A stretch of 64,000 nt of DNA from Roseivivax sediminis (GCF_900112685.1 NZ_FOMS01000010.1:62001-126000), one strand, 5' to 3'; counted from the stretch's first letter, positions 1 to 10,131 are shown. Notes: generated by a model not told the origin, from the sequence alone. Numbers and translations: made by a program.

Positions 1-199
1 GACCATCGTCGAACATGGCGGCGGCGGCTCCTCCGCGGCGGCGCCCATCGCGCGCGACGTGACGCTGCAAGCGCTCTACGACGGCGACCCGCCGCTCGAC
101 GCCTACCCGACCGCCGACCGCGGCGAGATAGAGGAGCTGCAGGAGCGCCTGCGAGAGCGCCGCCGCATGTCGCCCGACACCCGCACGAGCCGCGCATGA
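1..199 (+). CDS. mrdA: Penicillin-binding protein 2, C-terminal end (partial)
   Basis: The reading frame entering the window at base 2 and ending in TGA at 197-199 gives 65 residues. It contains the Gly-Gly-Gly-Gly-Ser stretch and the ARDVTLQALYDG segment seen at the C-terminus of alphaproteobacterial PBP2. PBP2 is the elongasome transpeptidase, an inner-membrane enzyme cross-linking lateral-wall peptidoglycan. The following gene is its partner rodA, 55 bases downstream on the same strand, the usual mrdA-rodA order. The catalytic domain lies outside the window, so the call rests on the tail sequence and context. Confidence 0.82.
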   Translation, partial: TIVEHGGGGSSAAAPIARDVTLQALYDGDPPLDAYPTADRGEIEELQERLRERRRMSPDTRTSRA

Positions 200-216
200 C
201 GCCCGCCGCCGCCCCT

Positions 217-248
217 GCGAGGAGAGTCCGCCAGGGCTCGAGGAGCTC
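217..248 (+). repeat. 32-base dispersed repeat, copy 1
   Basis: This 32-base stretch between mrdA and rodA matches 35859-35890 with two mismatches in the same orientation. Its centre can fold (GAGTCC/GGGCTC arms around a 4-base loop), and its end supplies the AGGAG used as the rodA ribosome binding site. Confidence 0.6.
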
Positions 249-254
249 CCGCCG

Positions 255-1394
255 ATGAGTTACCTCGAATACACGGTCAAGTCCGTCCCCGGCGGCTGGC
301 GCAAGGTGCTGTACCTCAACTGGCCTCTGATAGTGCTGCTCTCTGCAGTGGCGGGGATCGGCTTCCTGATGCTCTATTCGGTGGCCGGCGGCACGCTGGA
401 CCGCTGGGCCGAACCGCAGATGAAGCGCTACGTTCTCGGCCTCGCGCTGATGTTCGCCGTCGCCATGGTGCCGATCTGGTTCTGGCGCAACATGTCGGTG
501 TTGGCTTACCTGATCTCGCTCGGCCTTCTGGTCATGGTCGAATTCTTCGGCTCCGTCGGCATGGGCGCGCAGCGCTGGATCGACCTCGGCTTCATGCGCC
601 TGCAGCCGTCCGAGCTGATGAAGGTCGCGCTCGTGATGGTGCTTGCGGCCTATTACGACTGGCTGCCGATGAAGAAGACGTCGCGCCCGCTCTGGGTGAT
701 CGTGCCGATCCTCATCATCCTCGCACCGACCGGGCTGGTGCTGACCCAGCCCGACCTCGGCACCGCGATCCTGCTCGTGGCGGGCGGCGGGCTGATGATG
801 TTCCTCGCCGGCGTTCACTGGGCCTATTTCGGCGCGGTGATCGCCGCCGGCGTCGGCTTCGTCACGACCATCTTCAAGTCGCGGGGCACCGACTGGCAGC
901 TCCTGAAGGACTACCAGTTCCGCCGCATCGACACCTTCCTCGATCCCTCCACCGACCCGCTCGGCGCGGGCTACCACATCACCCAGGCCAAGATCGCCAT
1001 GGGCTCGGGCGGCTGGACCGGGCGGGGCTTCATGCAGGGGACGCAGTCGCGGCTGAACTTCCTGCCGGAAAAACATACCGACTTCATCTTCAACACCCTG
1101 GCCGAGGAGTTCGGCTTCGTCGGCGGGCTGTCACTGCTGATCCTCTACGTGTTGATCCTCTTGTTCTGCATTTTTTCGGCGCTGCAGAACCGCGATCGTT
1201 TCTCCTCGCTGCTGACGCTGGGGATCGGCCTGACCTTCTTCCTGTTCTTCGCGGTGAACATGTCCATGGTCATGGGCCTCGCTCCCGTCGTCGGCGTGCC
1301 GCTGCCGCTGGTGAGCTACGGCGGCTCGGCGATGCTCGTGCTCATGGTCGCCTTCGGCCTCGTTCAAAGCGCCCATATCCACAGGCCCCGATGA
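255..1394 (+). CDS. rodA: Rod-shape peptidoglycan glycosyltransferase RodA (SEDS family)
   Basis: RodA polymerises lipid II into glycan strands in the elongasome, paired with PBP2, whose gene end lies just upstream. The 379-aa protein is a polytopic membrane protein with about ten hydrophobic segments. The SEDS signature is clear: the LPEKHTDFIF stretch has its Asp at residue 276, matching the catalytic Asp of the family, and the C-terminal region has PLPLVSYGGSAM. Length is normal for RodA. The ATG is preceded by AGGAG at 241-245. The stop overlaps the next start by 4 bases (ATGA), so the dehydrogenase gene is probably translationally coupled to it. Confidence 0.95.
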   Translation: MSYLEYTVKSVPGGWRKVLYLNWPLIVLLSAVAGIGFLMLYSVAGGTLDRWAEPQMKRYVLGLALMFAVAMVPIWFWRNMSVLAYLISLGLLVMVEFFGSVGMGAQRWIDLGFMRLQPSELMKVALVMVLAAYYDWLPMKKTSRPLWVIVPILIILAPTGLVLTQPDLGTAILLVAGGGLMMFLAGVHWAYFGAVIAAGVGFVTTIFKSRGTDWQLLKDYQFRRIDTFLDPSTDPLGAGYHITQAKIAMGSGGWTGRGFMQGTQSRLNFLPEKHTDFIFNTLAEEFGFVGGLSLLILYVLILLFCIFSALQNRDRFSSLLTLGIGLTFFLFFAVNMSMVMGLAPVVGVPLPLVSYGGSAMLVLMVAFGLVQSAHIHRPR

Positions 1395-2320
1395 CCCGAA
1401 CAATTCTCTTCGCCGCCGGCCCCGGCCTCTGGGCCGAGTACGAGACCCCGCTGCGCACCGCGCTCGACGGCCAGGACGTGCGCCTGACCACCGAGGCCGC
1501 ACCCGAGGATGTCGACTACATCGTCTACGCGCCGAAGAGCCATCTTCAGGACTTCAGCCCCTACACGAACCTCAAGGCGGTGCTGAACCTCTGGGCGGGC
1601 GTCGAAGGCATCGTCGGCAACCCCACCCTGACCGCGCCGCTGGTGCGCATGGTCGACGAAGAGGGGCTGACCCAGGGCATGGTCGAATGGGTCACCGGCC
1701 ACGTCCTGCGCCATCATCTCGGCATGGACGCGCATATCGTGAACCCCGATCACGTCTGGGACAATCGCGCGCCCCCGCTCGCCTCCGACCGTATCGTGGC
1801 GGTGCTGGGCCTCGGCGCGCTTGGCGCCGCGTGCGCCACGTCTCTGGCCGACCTCGGTTTCCACGTGCGCGGCTGGTCGCGCTCGCAGAAGGGCCTGCCC
1901 CGCGTCTCCTGCCGCGCCGGAGACGAGGGCCTCGGCGCCGCGCTCGACGGGGCAGAGATCGTCGTGCTGCTCCTGCCCGACACGTCGCAGACGCGCGAGG
2001 TCATCAACGAGACCACGCTCTCGCGCCTCGCCCCCGGCGCGGTGGTCATCAATCCCGGCCGCGGGCCGCTCATCGACGACGATGCGCTTCTTGCGGCGCT
2101 GGACGACGGTCGGCTCTCGCACGCCACGCTCGACGTCTTCAGGACCGAGCCCCTGCCCGCGGATCACCCGTTCTGGGCACATCCGCGCGTCACCGTCACG
2201 CCCCATATCGCCTCCGAGACGCGCGTGAGCTCCGCCGCGCGTGCCATCGCCGACAACATCGCCCGCGCCGAGGCCGGCCAGCCCCTCAAGGGCCGCGTCG
2301 ACCGCGCCGCCGGCTACTGA
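1391..2320 (+). CDS. D-2-hydroxyacid dehydrogenase, glyoxylate/hydroxypyruvate reductase A type
   Basis: A 309-aa NAD(P)-dependent dehydrogenase of the D-2-hydroxyacid family that likely reduces glyoxylate or hydroxypyruvate in the cytosol. The Rossmann motif GLGALG is at about residues 140-145. The catalytic triad is visible as Arg224 (NPGRG), Glu253 (RTEP) and His272 (TPHIASE). The short N-terminal domain and overall length fit the GhrA subfamily rather than phosphoglycerate dehydrogenase. It overlaps rodA by 4 bases and is followed 11 bases later by rpe, suggesting one transcript. The true substrate cannot be read from the sequence. Confidence 0.88.
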   Translation: MTRTILFAAGPGLWAEYETPLRTALDGQDVRLTTEAAPEDVDYIVYAPKSHLQDFSPYTNLKAVLNLWAGVEGIVGNPTLTAPLVRMVDEEGLTQGMVEWVTGHVLRHHLGMDAHIVNPDHVWDNRAPPLASDRIVAVLGLGALGAACATSLADLGFHVRGWSRSQKGLPRVSCRAGDEGLGAALDGAEIVVLLLPDTSQTREVINETTLSRLAPGAVVINPGRGPLIDDDALLAALDDGRLSHATLDVFRTEPLPADHPFWAHPRVTVTPHIASETRVSSAARAIADNIARAEAGQPLKGRVDRAAGY

Positions 2321-2331
2321 CAGGAACGCCC

Positions 2332-3003
2332 ATGGTCACCATCGCCCCCTCCATCCTCGCCGCCGACTTCGCCGCCTTCGGGGCCGAGATCGCGGCCGTC
2401 GAAGCCGAAGGCGCGGACTGGATCCATGTCGACGTGATGGACGGCCATTTCGTGCCCAACATCACCTTCGGCCCCCAGACCTGCGCCGCGATCCGCCCCC
2501 ATATCCGCACGCTCATGGACGTGCACCTGATGATCGCCCCGGTCGATCCCTTCATCGACGCCTTCGCCGCGGCCGGCGCCGACATCCTGACGGCGCATGT
2601 GGAGGCCGGCCCGCACATCCACCGCACGCTGCAGGCGATCCGCGCCGCCGGCTGCCGCCCGGGCGTCGCGCTCAACCCCGGCACCCCGGTCGAGGCCGTG
2701 CGCCCGGTCCTCGACCTTGTCGATCTCGTCTGCGTGATGACCGTGAACCCCGGTTTCGGCGGCCAGAGTTTCATTGACACCTGCCTGCCCAAGGTCGCCC
2801 AGCTGCGCGCCTGGGCGCCGCACCTGCACATCGAGATCGACGGCGGCGTCGGCCCGGGCAACGCCCGCCGCCTCGTCGAGGCCGGCGCCGACGTGCTGGT
2901 CGCGGGCTCTTCGGTCTTCAAGGGCGGCTCGGTCGCCGATCCCGCGCCCTACGGCCAGAACATCCGCGCGATCCGCAAAGCCGCTACCTCCGTCGCGGCC
3001 TGA
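2332..3003 (+). CDS. rpe: Ribulose-phosphate 3-epimerase
   Basis: Interconverts ribulose-5-phosphate and xylulose-5-phosphate in the pentose phosphate and Calvin pathways. The 223-aa TIM-barrel protein shows the family residues: APSILAADF at the N-terminus, His32 and Asp34 in HVDVMDGHF, His65 in MDVHLM, NPGFGGQ, and Asp170 in EIDGG. The ATG at 2332 is chosen because the conserved VTIAPSILAADF stretch begins there; the open frame upstream is only a shadow of the previous gene. It starts 11 bases after the dehydrogenase stop. Confidence 0.96.
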   Translation: MVTIAPSILAADFAAFGAEIAAVEAEGADWIHVDVMDGHFVPNITFGPQTCAAIRPHIRTLMDVHLMIAPVDPFIDAFAAAGADILTAHVEAGPHIHRTLQAIRAAGCRPGVALNPGTPVEAVRPVLDLVDLVCVMTVNPGFGGQSFIDTCLPKVAQLRAWAPHLHIEIDGGVGPGNARRLVEAGADVLVAGSSVFKGGSVADPAPYGQNIRAIRKAATSVAA

Positions 3004-3037
3004 CCCGGCCGCCGCACCCGGCCCCGCCGCAGGACGC

Positions 3038-3138
3038 CTCCGGCGGGAGTATTTGGAACGAGAAGAAGGGCAACAGCGCGCGCCCCCTCTTCTTCTCGTC
3101 GAAAATACTCCGGGGAGCGCGAGGGGCTGGCCCCTCGC
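3038..3138. repeat. Intergenic palindromic repeat (rpe-ettA)
   Basis: The 231-base gap between rpe and ettA holds an imperfect inverted repeat: 3038-3070 pairs with 3085-3117 (shared core GAGTATTT...GAGAAGAAG). A second perfect palindrome follows at 3119-3138 (9-base arms, 2-base loop). Bases 3104-3138 recur exactly, reverse-complemented, at 10132-10166. It lies downstream of rpe and may act as a 3' end structure. Confidence 0.75.
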
Positions 3139-3234
3139 CCTTTCATTGCCGGGCACCGCGCCCCCTTTCCGCCCCCGCTGCAATGGCCTAAACACGCCGG
3201 CAACCTGAACACCCGAGCTTGAGGAGCGCGCACA

Positions 3235-4890
<1,656 letters not shown>

Positions 4891-5090
4891 GCAGAGCTGC
4901 CGGCCGGCACAGCTCTTGGCCGAGGACTGGCACTCCGGCTCGTCGCCGTCTTCGCGGCGCGACGTGCCGCCGCCCGGCCACCGGCTGCCGACCGCAAGAT
5001 CCGGAGGCGGGCGAGCGGCCTTGTCTCGGCGCGGGCGCGCGCCATTTATGATAGACGGCCCCCGTCATTCCCAATTCGGATCGGACCCCA

Positions 5091-5318
5091 ATGAACTCCA
5101 TGGAAGAGTCCTTCGCCGCGCTCGAGACACGGATGAAGACGCACAGCGCACGCGCCGCAGAGCGCGCGTTCAAACCCCAGAAAGAAACGCCCACGAGCCG
5201 GGCAGAGATCACCGATCGCGCGGCGCGCGAGATCATCGAAGCGGAAACCTCCAAGCGTGCCGAGACCACGGCCCGCCTCCGGGCACAGCGGCTTGCCCGC
5301 GAGGGAAAGACCGACTGA
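5091..5318 (+). CDS. Small charged hypothetical protein
   Basis: A 75-aa, highly charged, Ala/Glu/Arg-rich protein predicted to be mostly helical, with no membrane segment or recognisable motif. The repeated RAE/AER pattern resembles a coiled coil. The start is uncertain: a second ATG at 5100 would give 72 aa and neither has a strong ribosome binding site. It lies between ettA (200-base gap, nothing seen in it) and a cold-shock gene on the same strand. I do not recognise a function. Confidence 0.5.
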   Translation: MNSMEESFAALETRMKTHSARAAERAFKPQKETPTSRAEITDRAAREIIEAETSKRAETTARLRAQRLAREGKTD

Positions 5319-5495
5319 CGGCGATTTCTCTGGACAAGGTCGCCCGCCTCTGTCATACGCGGCGGGCTGACGATCTTCTCTTTCGACCCTGCTGTTATCC
5401 GCTCACACCGGCACTCAGGTCCATCGATACGGATTTGACTTTGCCGGGCTGCCGCACTTTCGCGGGCAGTGGATATCAAGACAAGGACGAAAAAA

Positions 5496-5702
5496 ATGGC
5501 CAATGGTACCGTGAAGTGGTTCAACGCCACCAAAGGCTTCGGCTTCATCGCACCCGACGGCGGCGGCAAGGACGTGTTCGTGCACATCTCCGCCGTGGAA
5601 CGCTCGGGCCTCACCGGCCTCGCAGACGATCAGAAGGTCACCTTCGACCTCGAGAACGGCCGCGACGGGCGCCAGAGCGCGACGAACCTGCAGCTGGCCT
5701 GA
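5496..5702 (+). CDS. Cold-shock domain protein (CspA family)
   Basis: A 68-aa single OB-fold nucleic-acid-binding protein that acts as an RNA chaperone. Both signature motifs are present: RNP1 KGFGFI and RNP2 VFVHIS, after the [10 protein letters not shown] start. I chose ATG 5496 over the upstream GTG at 5469 because it gives the normal CspA N-terminus and has AAGGAC 8-14 bases upstream. About 177 bases separate it from the previous gene, leaving room for the long 5' leader common in cold-shock genes. A hairpin terminator follows. Confidence 0.95.
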   Translation: MANGTVKWFNATKGFGFIAPDGGGKDVFVHISAVERSGLTGLADDQKVTFDLENGRDGRQSATNLQLA

Positions 5703-5731
5703 TCCGGCCCACGCCACAGGCAGACAGATTG

Positions 5732-5755
5732 AAGGCCGCCCCACGGGCGGCCTTT
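5732..5755 (+). terminator. Rho-independent terminator of the cold-shock gene
   Basis: AAGGCCGCCC and GGGCGGCCTT arms around a 3-base loop, ending in TTTT, 30 bases after the cold-shock stop codon. Confidence 0.85.
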
Positions 5756-5788
5756 TGCGTTACGACTGCGCCGGTCGTTCGTGCGACC

Positions 5789-5956
5789 TCAGAATTTCTT
5801 CTTCTTGGCGTATTTCATCACACCGTTCACGATACGCGCCTCTGGGCTGCGTTTCTTCACCGGACGGTTGGCGGCGGGACCCGCATGGGCGCCGCTCGAC
5901 CGGCTGCTGCGCGCGTAGGTGGACACCGCCTTCTTCACCAGACCCTTGATCGACAT
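5789..5956 (-). CDS. Small basic hypothetical protein (55 aa)
   Basis: Starts at ATG 5956 with a strong ribosome binding site (GGAGAGGAG, about 8 bases upstream) and ends at TGA 5789. The protein begins MSIKGLVKKAV and ends in a Lys cluster (KYAKKKKF), with a serine-rich middle; it is very basic, suggesting nucleic-acid or membrane-surface binding, which is inference. The open frame continues far upstream antisense to the DMT gene, but only this short segment has a proper start. It converges on the cold-shock gene. Function unknown. Confidence 0.6.
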   Translation of the reverse strand: MSIKGLVKKAVSTYARSSRSSGAHAGPAANRPVKKRSPEARIVNGVMKYAKKKKF

Positions 5957-6100
5957 GGTTTCAACTCCTCTCCAGCTCGGCGAGACCGTCGCCATCTGTG
6001 AGGGGAACGCCGATCCCGCCCCGCCGGGTTCCCACCGATCCCGTCCCCGGCCAGCCCTTGCCCATGGACGCCGCGCAGCCCGCGCCGTACCACTCGCCGG

Positions 6101-7027
6101 ATGAAGGACAATCCGCCACTCGGAATCGCCCTGATGATGGCTTTCTGCCTGCTCGCCCCGTTCGGGGACGCGTTGGCGAAGATCGTCGGCGATGCCGTGC
6201 CGCTGGGCCAACTCGTCTTCCTGCGATTCGCCGTACAGGTCGCGGTGCTCCTGCCGCTGGTCGTGGCAACCGGGCGCACCCTGCGCCACGGGCCGCGCGT
6301 CACCTGGCGGATCGCCCTGCGCACGGTGCTGCACATCGCCGGCATCGGCTTCATGTTTCTCAGCCTGCGTTACCTCCCGCTGGCCGACGCGATCGCCATA
6401 GCCTTCGTGATGCCCTTCGTCCTCTTGCTGCTCGGCTGGCTGGTGTTGGAGGAGGAGGTGGGGCCGCGCCGACTCATCGCCTGCGCCGTGGGCTTCGCCG
6501 GCACGCTCATGGTCGTGCAACCCGCGTTCGAGGAGGTCGGCGCCCCGGCGCTCCTGCCGCTGGGGGTGGCGTTGACCTTCGCGCTCTTCATGCTGACGAC
6601 TCGCACCATCGCGCGCGAGGTCGATCCCGTGTCGATGCAGGCGGTGTCGGGCACCATGGCGCTCGCCTTCCTGGCGCCGCTGCTGATCTTCGTGCCGCAC
6701 CCGGAACTGGCATGGACGGGGCCGCAGCCGATCTGGTCCATCGTGCTGGCCATGGGGCTCCTCGGCACGGTCAGTCACCTTCTGATGACCTGGTCGCTGC
6801 GCTACGCGCCGGGCGCCACGCTCGCGCCGATGCAATATTTCGAGATTCCAGTCGCCACGTTCTACGGCTGGGCGATCTTCGGCGATCTGCCGAACGGCAT
6901 CGCCGCCGCCGGCATCGCCGTGACGGTGGCCGCCGGCCTCTACATCGTCATGCGCGAGCGGGCCACGATGCGGGCGTCGAAAGCAGCGCCGCTTCCAGCG
7001 ACCCCGCCGCCGCCGCCGGCAGAATGA
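6101..7027 (+). CDS. EamA/DMT-superfamily transporter
   Basis: A 308-aa inner-membrane protein with ten predicted transmembrane helices in two repeated EamA halves, the drug/metabolite transporter layout. Early residues give PFGDALAKIVG and PLGQLVFLRFAVQ, typical of the first EamA repeat. The substrate is unknown; members export amino acids, metabolites or drugs. The C-terminus is Pro/Ala-rich. The last 80 bases overlap, tail to tail, the 3' end of the thiamine pyrophosphokinase gene on the other strand. The ATG lacks a clear ribosome binding site, so the start is probable, not certain. Confidence 0.85.
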   Translation: MKDNPPLGIALMMAFCLLAPFGDALAKIVGDAVPLGQLVFLRFAVQVAVLLPLVVATGRTLRHGPRVTWRIALRTVLHIAGIGFMFLSLRYLPLADAIAIAFVMPFVLLLLGWLVLEEEVGPRRLIACAVGFAGTLMVVQPAFEEVGAPALLPLGVALTFALFMLTTRTIAREVDPVSMQAVSGTMALAFLAPLLIFVPHPELAWTGPQPIWSIVLAMGLLGTVSHLLMTWSLRYAPGATLAPMQYFEIPVATFYGWAIFGDLPNGIAAAGIAVTVAAGLYIVMRERATMRASKAAPLPATPPPPPAE

Positions 7028-7634
7028 GCAACAGGCGCGGCACCGCTGTCCACAGCCGCACCGGCCCCGTCGCCGCGTTCGACGTGCCCACCACGCCGTC
7101 CGGCGCGAAGTGCAGCCCTTCGATCGGCCAGCGCAGGCCCTCCGACCGCCCCGTCACCGGCCCCAGCGGCCAGAGCGAGACCCGCGTCCCTTCCCCTGGA
7201 TCGAAGGCGATCTCGGGCGGCAGGAGCGCCACCGCGTCGTCCGCGCCGACCAGCAGGCACGGCCGGTCGGGATAGCGCGCCAGCACCGACAGCACCGCCA
7301 GCCCATGGTCGAGCCGCGCGCCAAGAAACCCGTGCGCCACCACCAGCGGCGCCCGGACATGACGCAGGCACTTGTCGAAATCGGTGGAGTCCTGCTCTGC
7401 GATCCGATGCACACTGTTCGGTGGTATCGCCGCCAGCCCGGCGGACGAGATCGAATCCATGTCACCGATCACCGCGTCCGGCACGATGCCCTCGGCCAGC
7501 AGCCGGTCGGCGCCACTGTCGGCCGCGACCACGCCGGCGGCCCGTGCCGCGGCGGCACGCAGCGCCGGCCCGGAGGTCTCCGCGCCGCCCACCAGAAGGA
7601 CCGCGCCGTCGCGCGACAGGATGGTCTTGCTCAT
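6948..7634 (-). CDS. thiN: Thiamine pyrophosphokinase
   Basis: Transfers pyrophosphate from ATP to thiamine to make thiamine diphosphate in the cytosol. The 228-aa protein has the conserved acidic motifs DSGADRLL, GDMDS and STDFDK of the TPK catalytic domain, then a beta-rich thiamine-binding C-terminal half. ATG 7634 (MSKTIL) is chosen because GGGAGA lies about 11 bases upstream; an ATG at 7655 and a more upstream frame are possible but less supported. The 3' end overlaps the DMT gene by 80 bases. Confidence 0.85.
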   Translation of the reverse strand: MSKTILSRDGAVLLVGGAETSGPALRAAAARAAGVVAADSGADRLLAEGIVPDAVIGDMDSISSAGLAAIPPNSVHRIAEQDSTDFDKCLRHVRAPLVVAHGFLGARLDHGLAVLSVLARYPDRPCLLVGADDAVALLPPEIAFDPGEGTRVSLWPLGPVTGRSEGLRWPIEGLHFAPDGVVGTSNAATGPVRLWTAVPRLLLILPAAAAGSLEAALLSTPASWPARA

Positions 7635-7773
7635 CCCGAACTTTTCTCCCGCCATCAACCTGAACACAATGAAGTCACGAAATGATACGGTCAGGGGCAC
7701 AGAGTCGCGCCGGTTTGGTCCCGGTCACGATGGTAAACACTCTGTTGCGATGTGACTGAAAAGTGAGCCGACC

Positions 7774-10062
7774 ATGGTGAGTACGAGCAAGATCCTGACG
7801 GTGTCCTACGGCACGTTTTCGTGCACCCTCGAGGGGTTCGACGATTCGTTCGACACCATGAAGGCGATCGCGGAGTATTTCCGGGATCTGGCGCAGGACG
7901 ACCGTTATTTCGGCGCCGAGCCGCCGACCCCGGACGCCGAGATGCTGGCGCGAATCGCCGAACGCGAGATCGCCCGCCGGGTCGAGGCGCGCGTGCAGGA
8001 CGGCAGCGTGGTGCTGCGTCCGTCCCTCGGCCAAGGCGCAGAGGGCGCAGGCGTCGCGACGACCGCCCAAACCGAAACCGCGGCCGCCGCCGCACCCGAG
8101 GCTGTCACCGCCCCGGCCCCGGCAGCCGCGGAACCGGCTCCTGAAGCCCCCCCCCCGGAGCAGCGCACGCTCGCCAGGGCGGCCGAAACCTCAAGCTCCT
8201 TCCCCGCGGAAGCAAAGATCGCCGGCCCCGAGACCGGGGCAGACGCAGCCAATCCGGGCGGGCTTGCCACCCTCGCCGCCGCCTCCGGCGCCTTCCCGCC
8301 CGAAGCGGACGAAGCCAGCGCCTCGCCAGAATGGGACACGGTCGCCGAAGATCCGGCCGCCGCGCTCGCCGTCGAAGAAGCCGTTGGCGCAGCCGGTGCA
8401 ACGCCGGACGCGGACGAGATCGGGGCGCCCGACGCCGCGCCCGCCGATCCCAAGGCGTTCGCCGGGACCGACCTCCACGGGCCGGAACCGGTCACGCCTG
8501 CGACCAACCCCGATGACAGCATCTCCGAAAAACTCCGCCGCATCCGCGCCGTCGTCGGCACCTCCGCCGTTGGCGCGCTCGTCGCCTCCGCCGACACGGA
8601 GGAGGACGAGGGGCCCCGGGCCCACATCACCCTCGGCGACGACATCGCGGAAGAGGAAGCGGACGCGCAACCCGACACCATCTTCTCCGACTCGATCGCG
8701 GCGATCATGGCCGATTCCGTGAGCGAAGAGGACCAGACCGCGGACAAGGAGAGGCCCGAGACGGCCCGCGCGCGCGTTTTGAAGGTCAAGCAGGCGGAAT
8801 TCGACGCCGCCGTCGCCGCCGGCACGCTCGAAGCCGTGGAGGACGACACCCGCGCCGAAGGGCCGGACCCGGCGGGCTCCTCGCTTTCGGACGAGGACGA
8901 GAAAGACCTGGCCCGCGAACTCGCCGCGCTCGAGGCCGAACTCGCCGGTGACGAGGCGCCCGAAGCCGATGACACGCACGCACTCGACGACGAGTCGGAT
9001 GGCATCGACGACGTGGTGGCCGACGCCGGACCGGCCGAGGACGCCTCGCCAGAGGCGGAAGAAGACCCCGCTGACGCCCTCGCTGACACGGACGATCGCG
9101 CCGCCGAAATAGACGAGGACGACGGGACCGCCGACGCCTTCGAGCGCGAGCTCGACGCAGCCTTCTCCGACCTCGGCTTCGACACCGACGAGGAGGCCGA
9201 GGCCGACACCCCCGCCGGGGCCGACCAGGCATCCACTCCGGCACCGGAACCCGACGAGGGTCCGGAGGCCGACGACGCGGAACTCGGCCACGCCCGCCGC
9301 GCCGTCAAGCTGGCCAATCCCGGGCGCGCGATGCTCACCGAGACCCCCGTCGAGGAAGACGAGGGCGCGGTGTCTCGCCTGATGTCGGACGCCGACCGTG
9401 AGTTCGAGGAACCGGAGGGCAACCGCCGCCGCTCGGCCATCGCGCATCTGCGCGCGGCGGTCGCCGCCACCCGCGCCGACCGCCTGCTCGGCCGCCGCCG
9501 CGACGATGCCGAGGCCGCCGAACCCTACCGCGAGGACCTGGCCTCGGTGGTGCGGCCGCGCCGCCCCCAGCCGGCCGAGGACGGCGCCGCCGCGTCGCCG
9601 CGTCCCGCGCGGCCCGCGGCGACGCGGCCGGCGCCACTCAAACTCGTCGCCGAGCAGCGGGTCGATACCGAGAGCGCCCCGGCCGGCGCCTCCGAAGAGC
9701 GGCCCGCCGGGGCGGTCCGCCCGCGCCGCATCCGCCGCAGCGCGATCGAGGAGGCGGCGCCTGCCCCGGCCGCCCCGGGCCAGAGCTTCGCCGATTATGC
9801 CGACAGCGTCGGCGCCCGCGCCCTGCCCGACCTGCTGGAGGCTGCCGCCGCCTACATGTCCTACGTGGAGGAGCGTCCCCAATTCTCGCGCCCGCAGCTG
9901 ATGACCAAGCTGCGCGAGGTCGAACCGGCCGAATCGAGCCGAGAGGACCGACTGCGCAGCTTCGGCCAGCTCTTGCGCGAGGGCAAGATCGCCAAGCTCG
10001 AGGGCGGCCGCTTCACCGCCTCGGACCGCATCGGCTTCAAGCCCGAGCGCGCGGCCGGCTGA
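7774..10062 (+). CDS. Large acidic low-complexity protein of unknown function
   Basis: A 762-aa protein with three visible parts. Residues 1 to about 85 look folded (MVSTSKILTVSYGTFSCTLE, then a charged helix). Residues about 85-540 are dominated by Ala, Glu, Asp and Pro, hence strongly acidic and probably disordered. Residues about 540-670 are Arg/Ala/Pro-rich and basic. The last 90 or so residues, from SFADYADSVGARALPDLLEAA to the end, look like a small helical or winged-helix domain ending in RFTASDRIGFKPERAAG. No signal peptide or membrane segment. Followed by a terminator. I do not recognise a function; the charge split suggests a scaffold or tether. Confidence 0.8.
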   Translation: MVSTSKILTVSYGTFSCTLEGFDDSFDTMKAIAEYFRDLAQDDRYFGAEPPTPDAEMLARIAEREIARRVEARVQDGSVVLRPSLGQGAEGAGVATTAQTETAAAAAPEAVTAPAPAAAEPAPEAPPPEQRTLARAAETSSSFPAEAKIAGPETGADAANPGGLATLAAASGAFPPEADEASASPEWDTVAEDPAAALAVEEAVGAAGATPDADEIGAPDAAPADPKAFAGTDLHGPEPVTPATNPDDSISEKLRRIRAVVGTSAVGALVASADTEEDEGPRAHITLGDDIAEEEADAQPDTIFSDSIAAIMADSVSEEDQTADKERPETARARVLKVKQAEFDAAVAAGTLEAVEDDTRAEGPDPAGSSLSDEDEKDLARELAALEAELAGDEAPEADDTHALDDESDGIDDVVADAGPAEDASPEAEEDPADALADTDDRAAEIDEDDGTADAFERELDAAFSDLGFDTDEEAEADTPAGADQASTPAPEPDEGPEADDAELGHARRAVKLANPGRAMLTETPVEEDEGAVSRLMSDADREFEEPEGNRRRSAIAHLRAAVAATRADRLLGRRRDDAEAAEPYREDLASVVRPRRPQPAEDGAAASPRPARPAATRPAPLKLVAEQRVDTESAPAGASEERPAGAVRPRRIRRSAIEEAAPAPAAPGQSFADYADSVGARALPDLLEAAAAYMSYVEERPQFSRPQLMTKLREVEPAESSREDRLRSFGQLLREGKIAKLEGGRFTASDRIGFKPERAAG

Positions 10063-10086
10063 CGCCGCCGCTGCGACCGAGGACCG

Positions 10087-10116
10087 AAGGCGCGTCCCGG
10101 CCAGGGCGCGCCTTTT
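10087..10116 (+). terminator. Rho-independent terminator after the 762-aa gene
   Basis: AAGGCGCG and CGCGCCTT arms with an 11-base loop, followed by TTTT, 25 bases after the stop codon. Confidence 0.8.
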
Positions 10117-10131
10117 CGCACCAGCGCGCCT

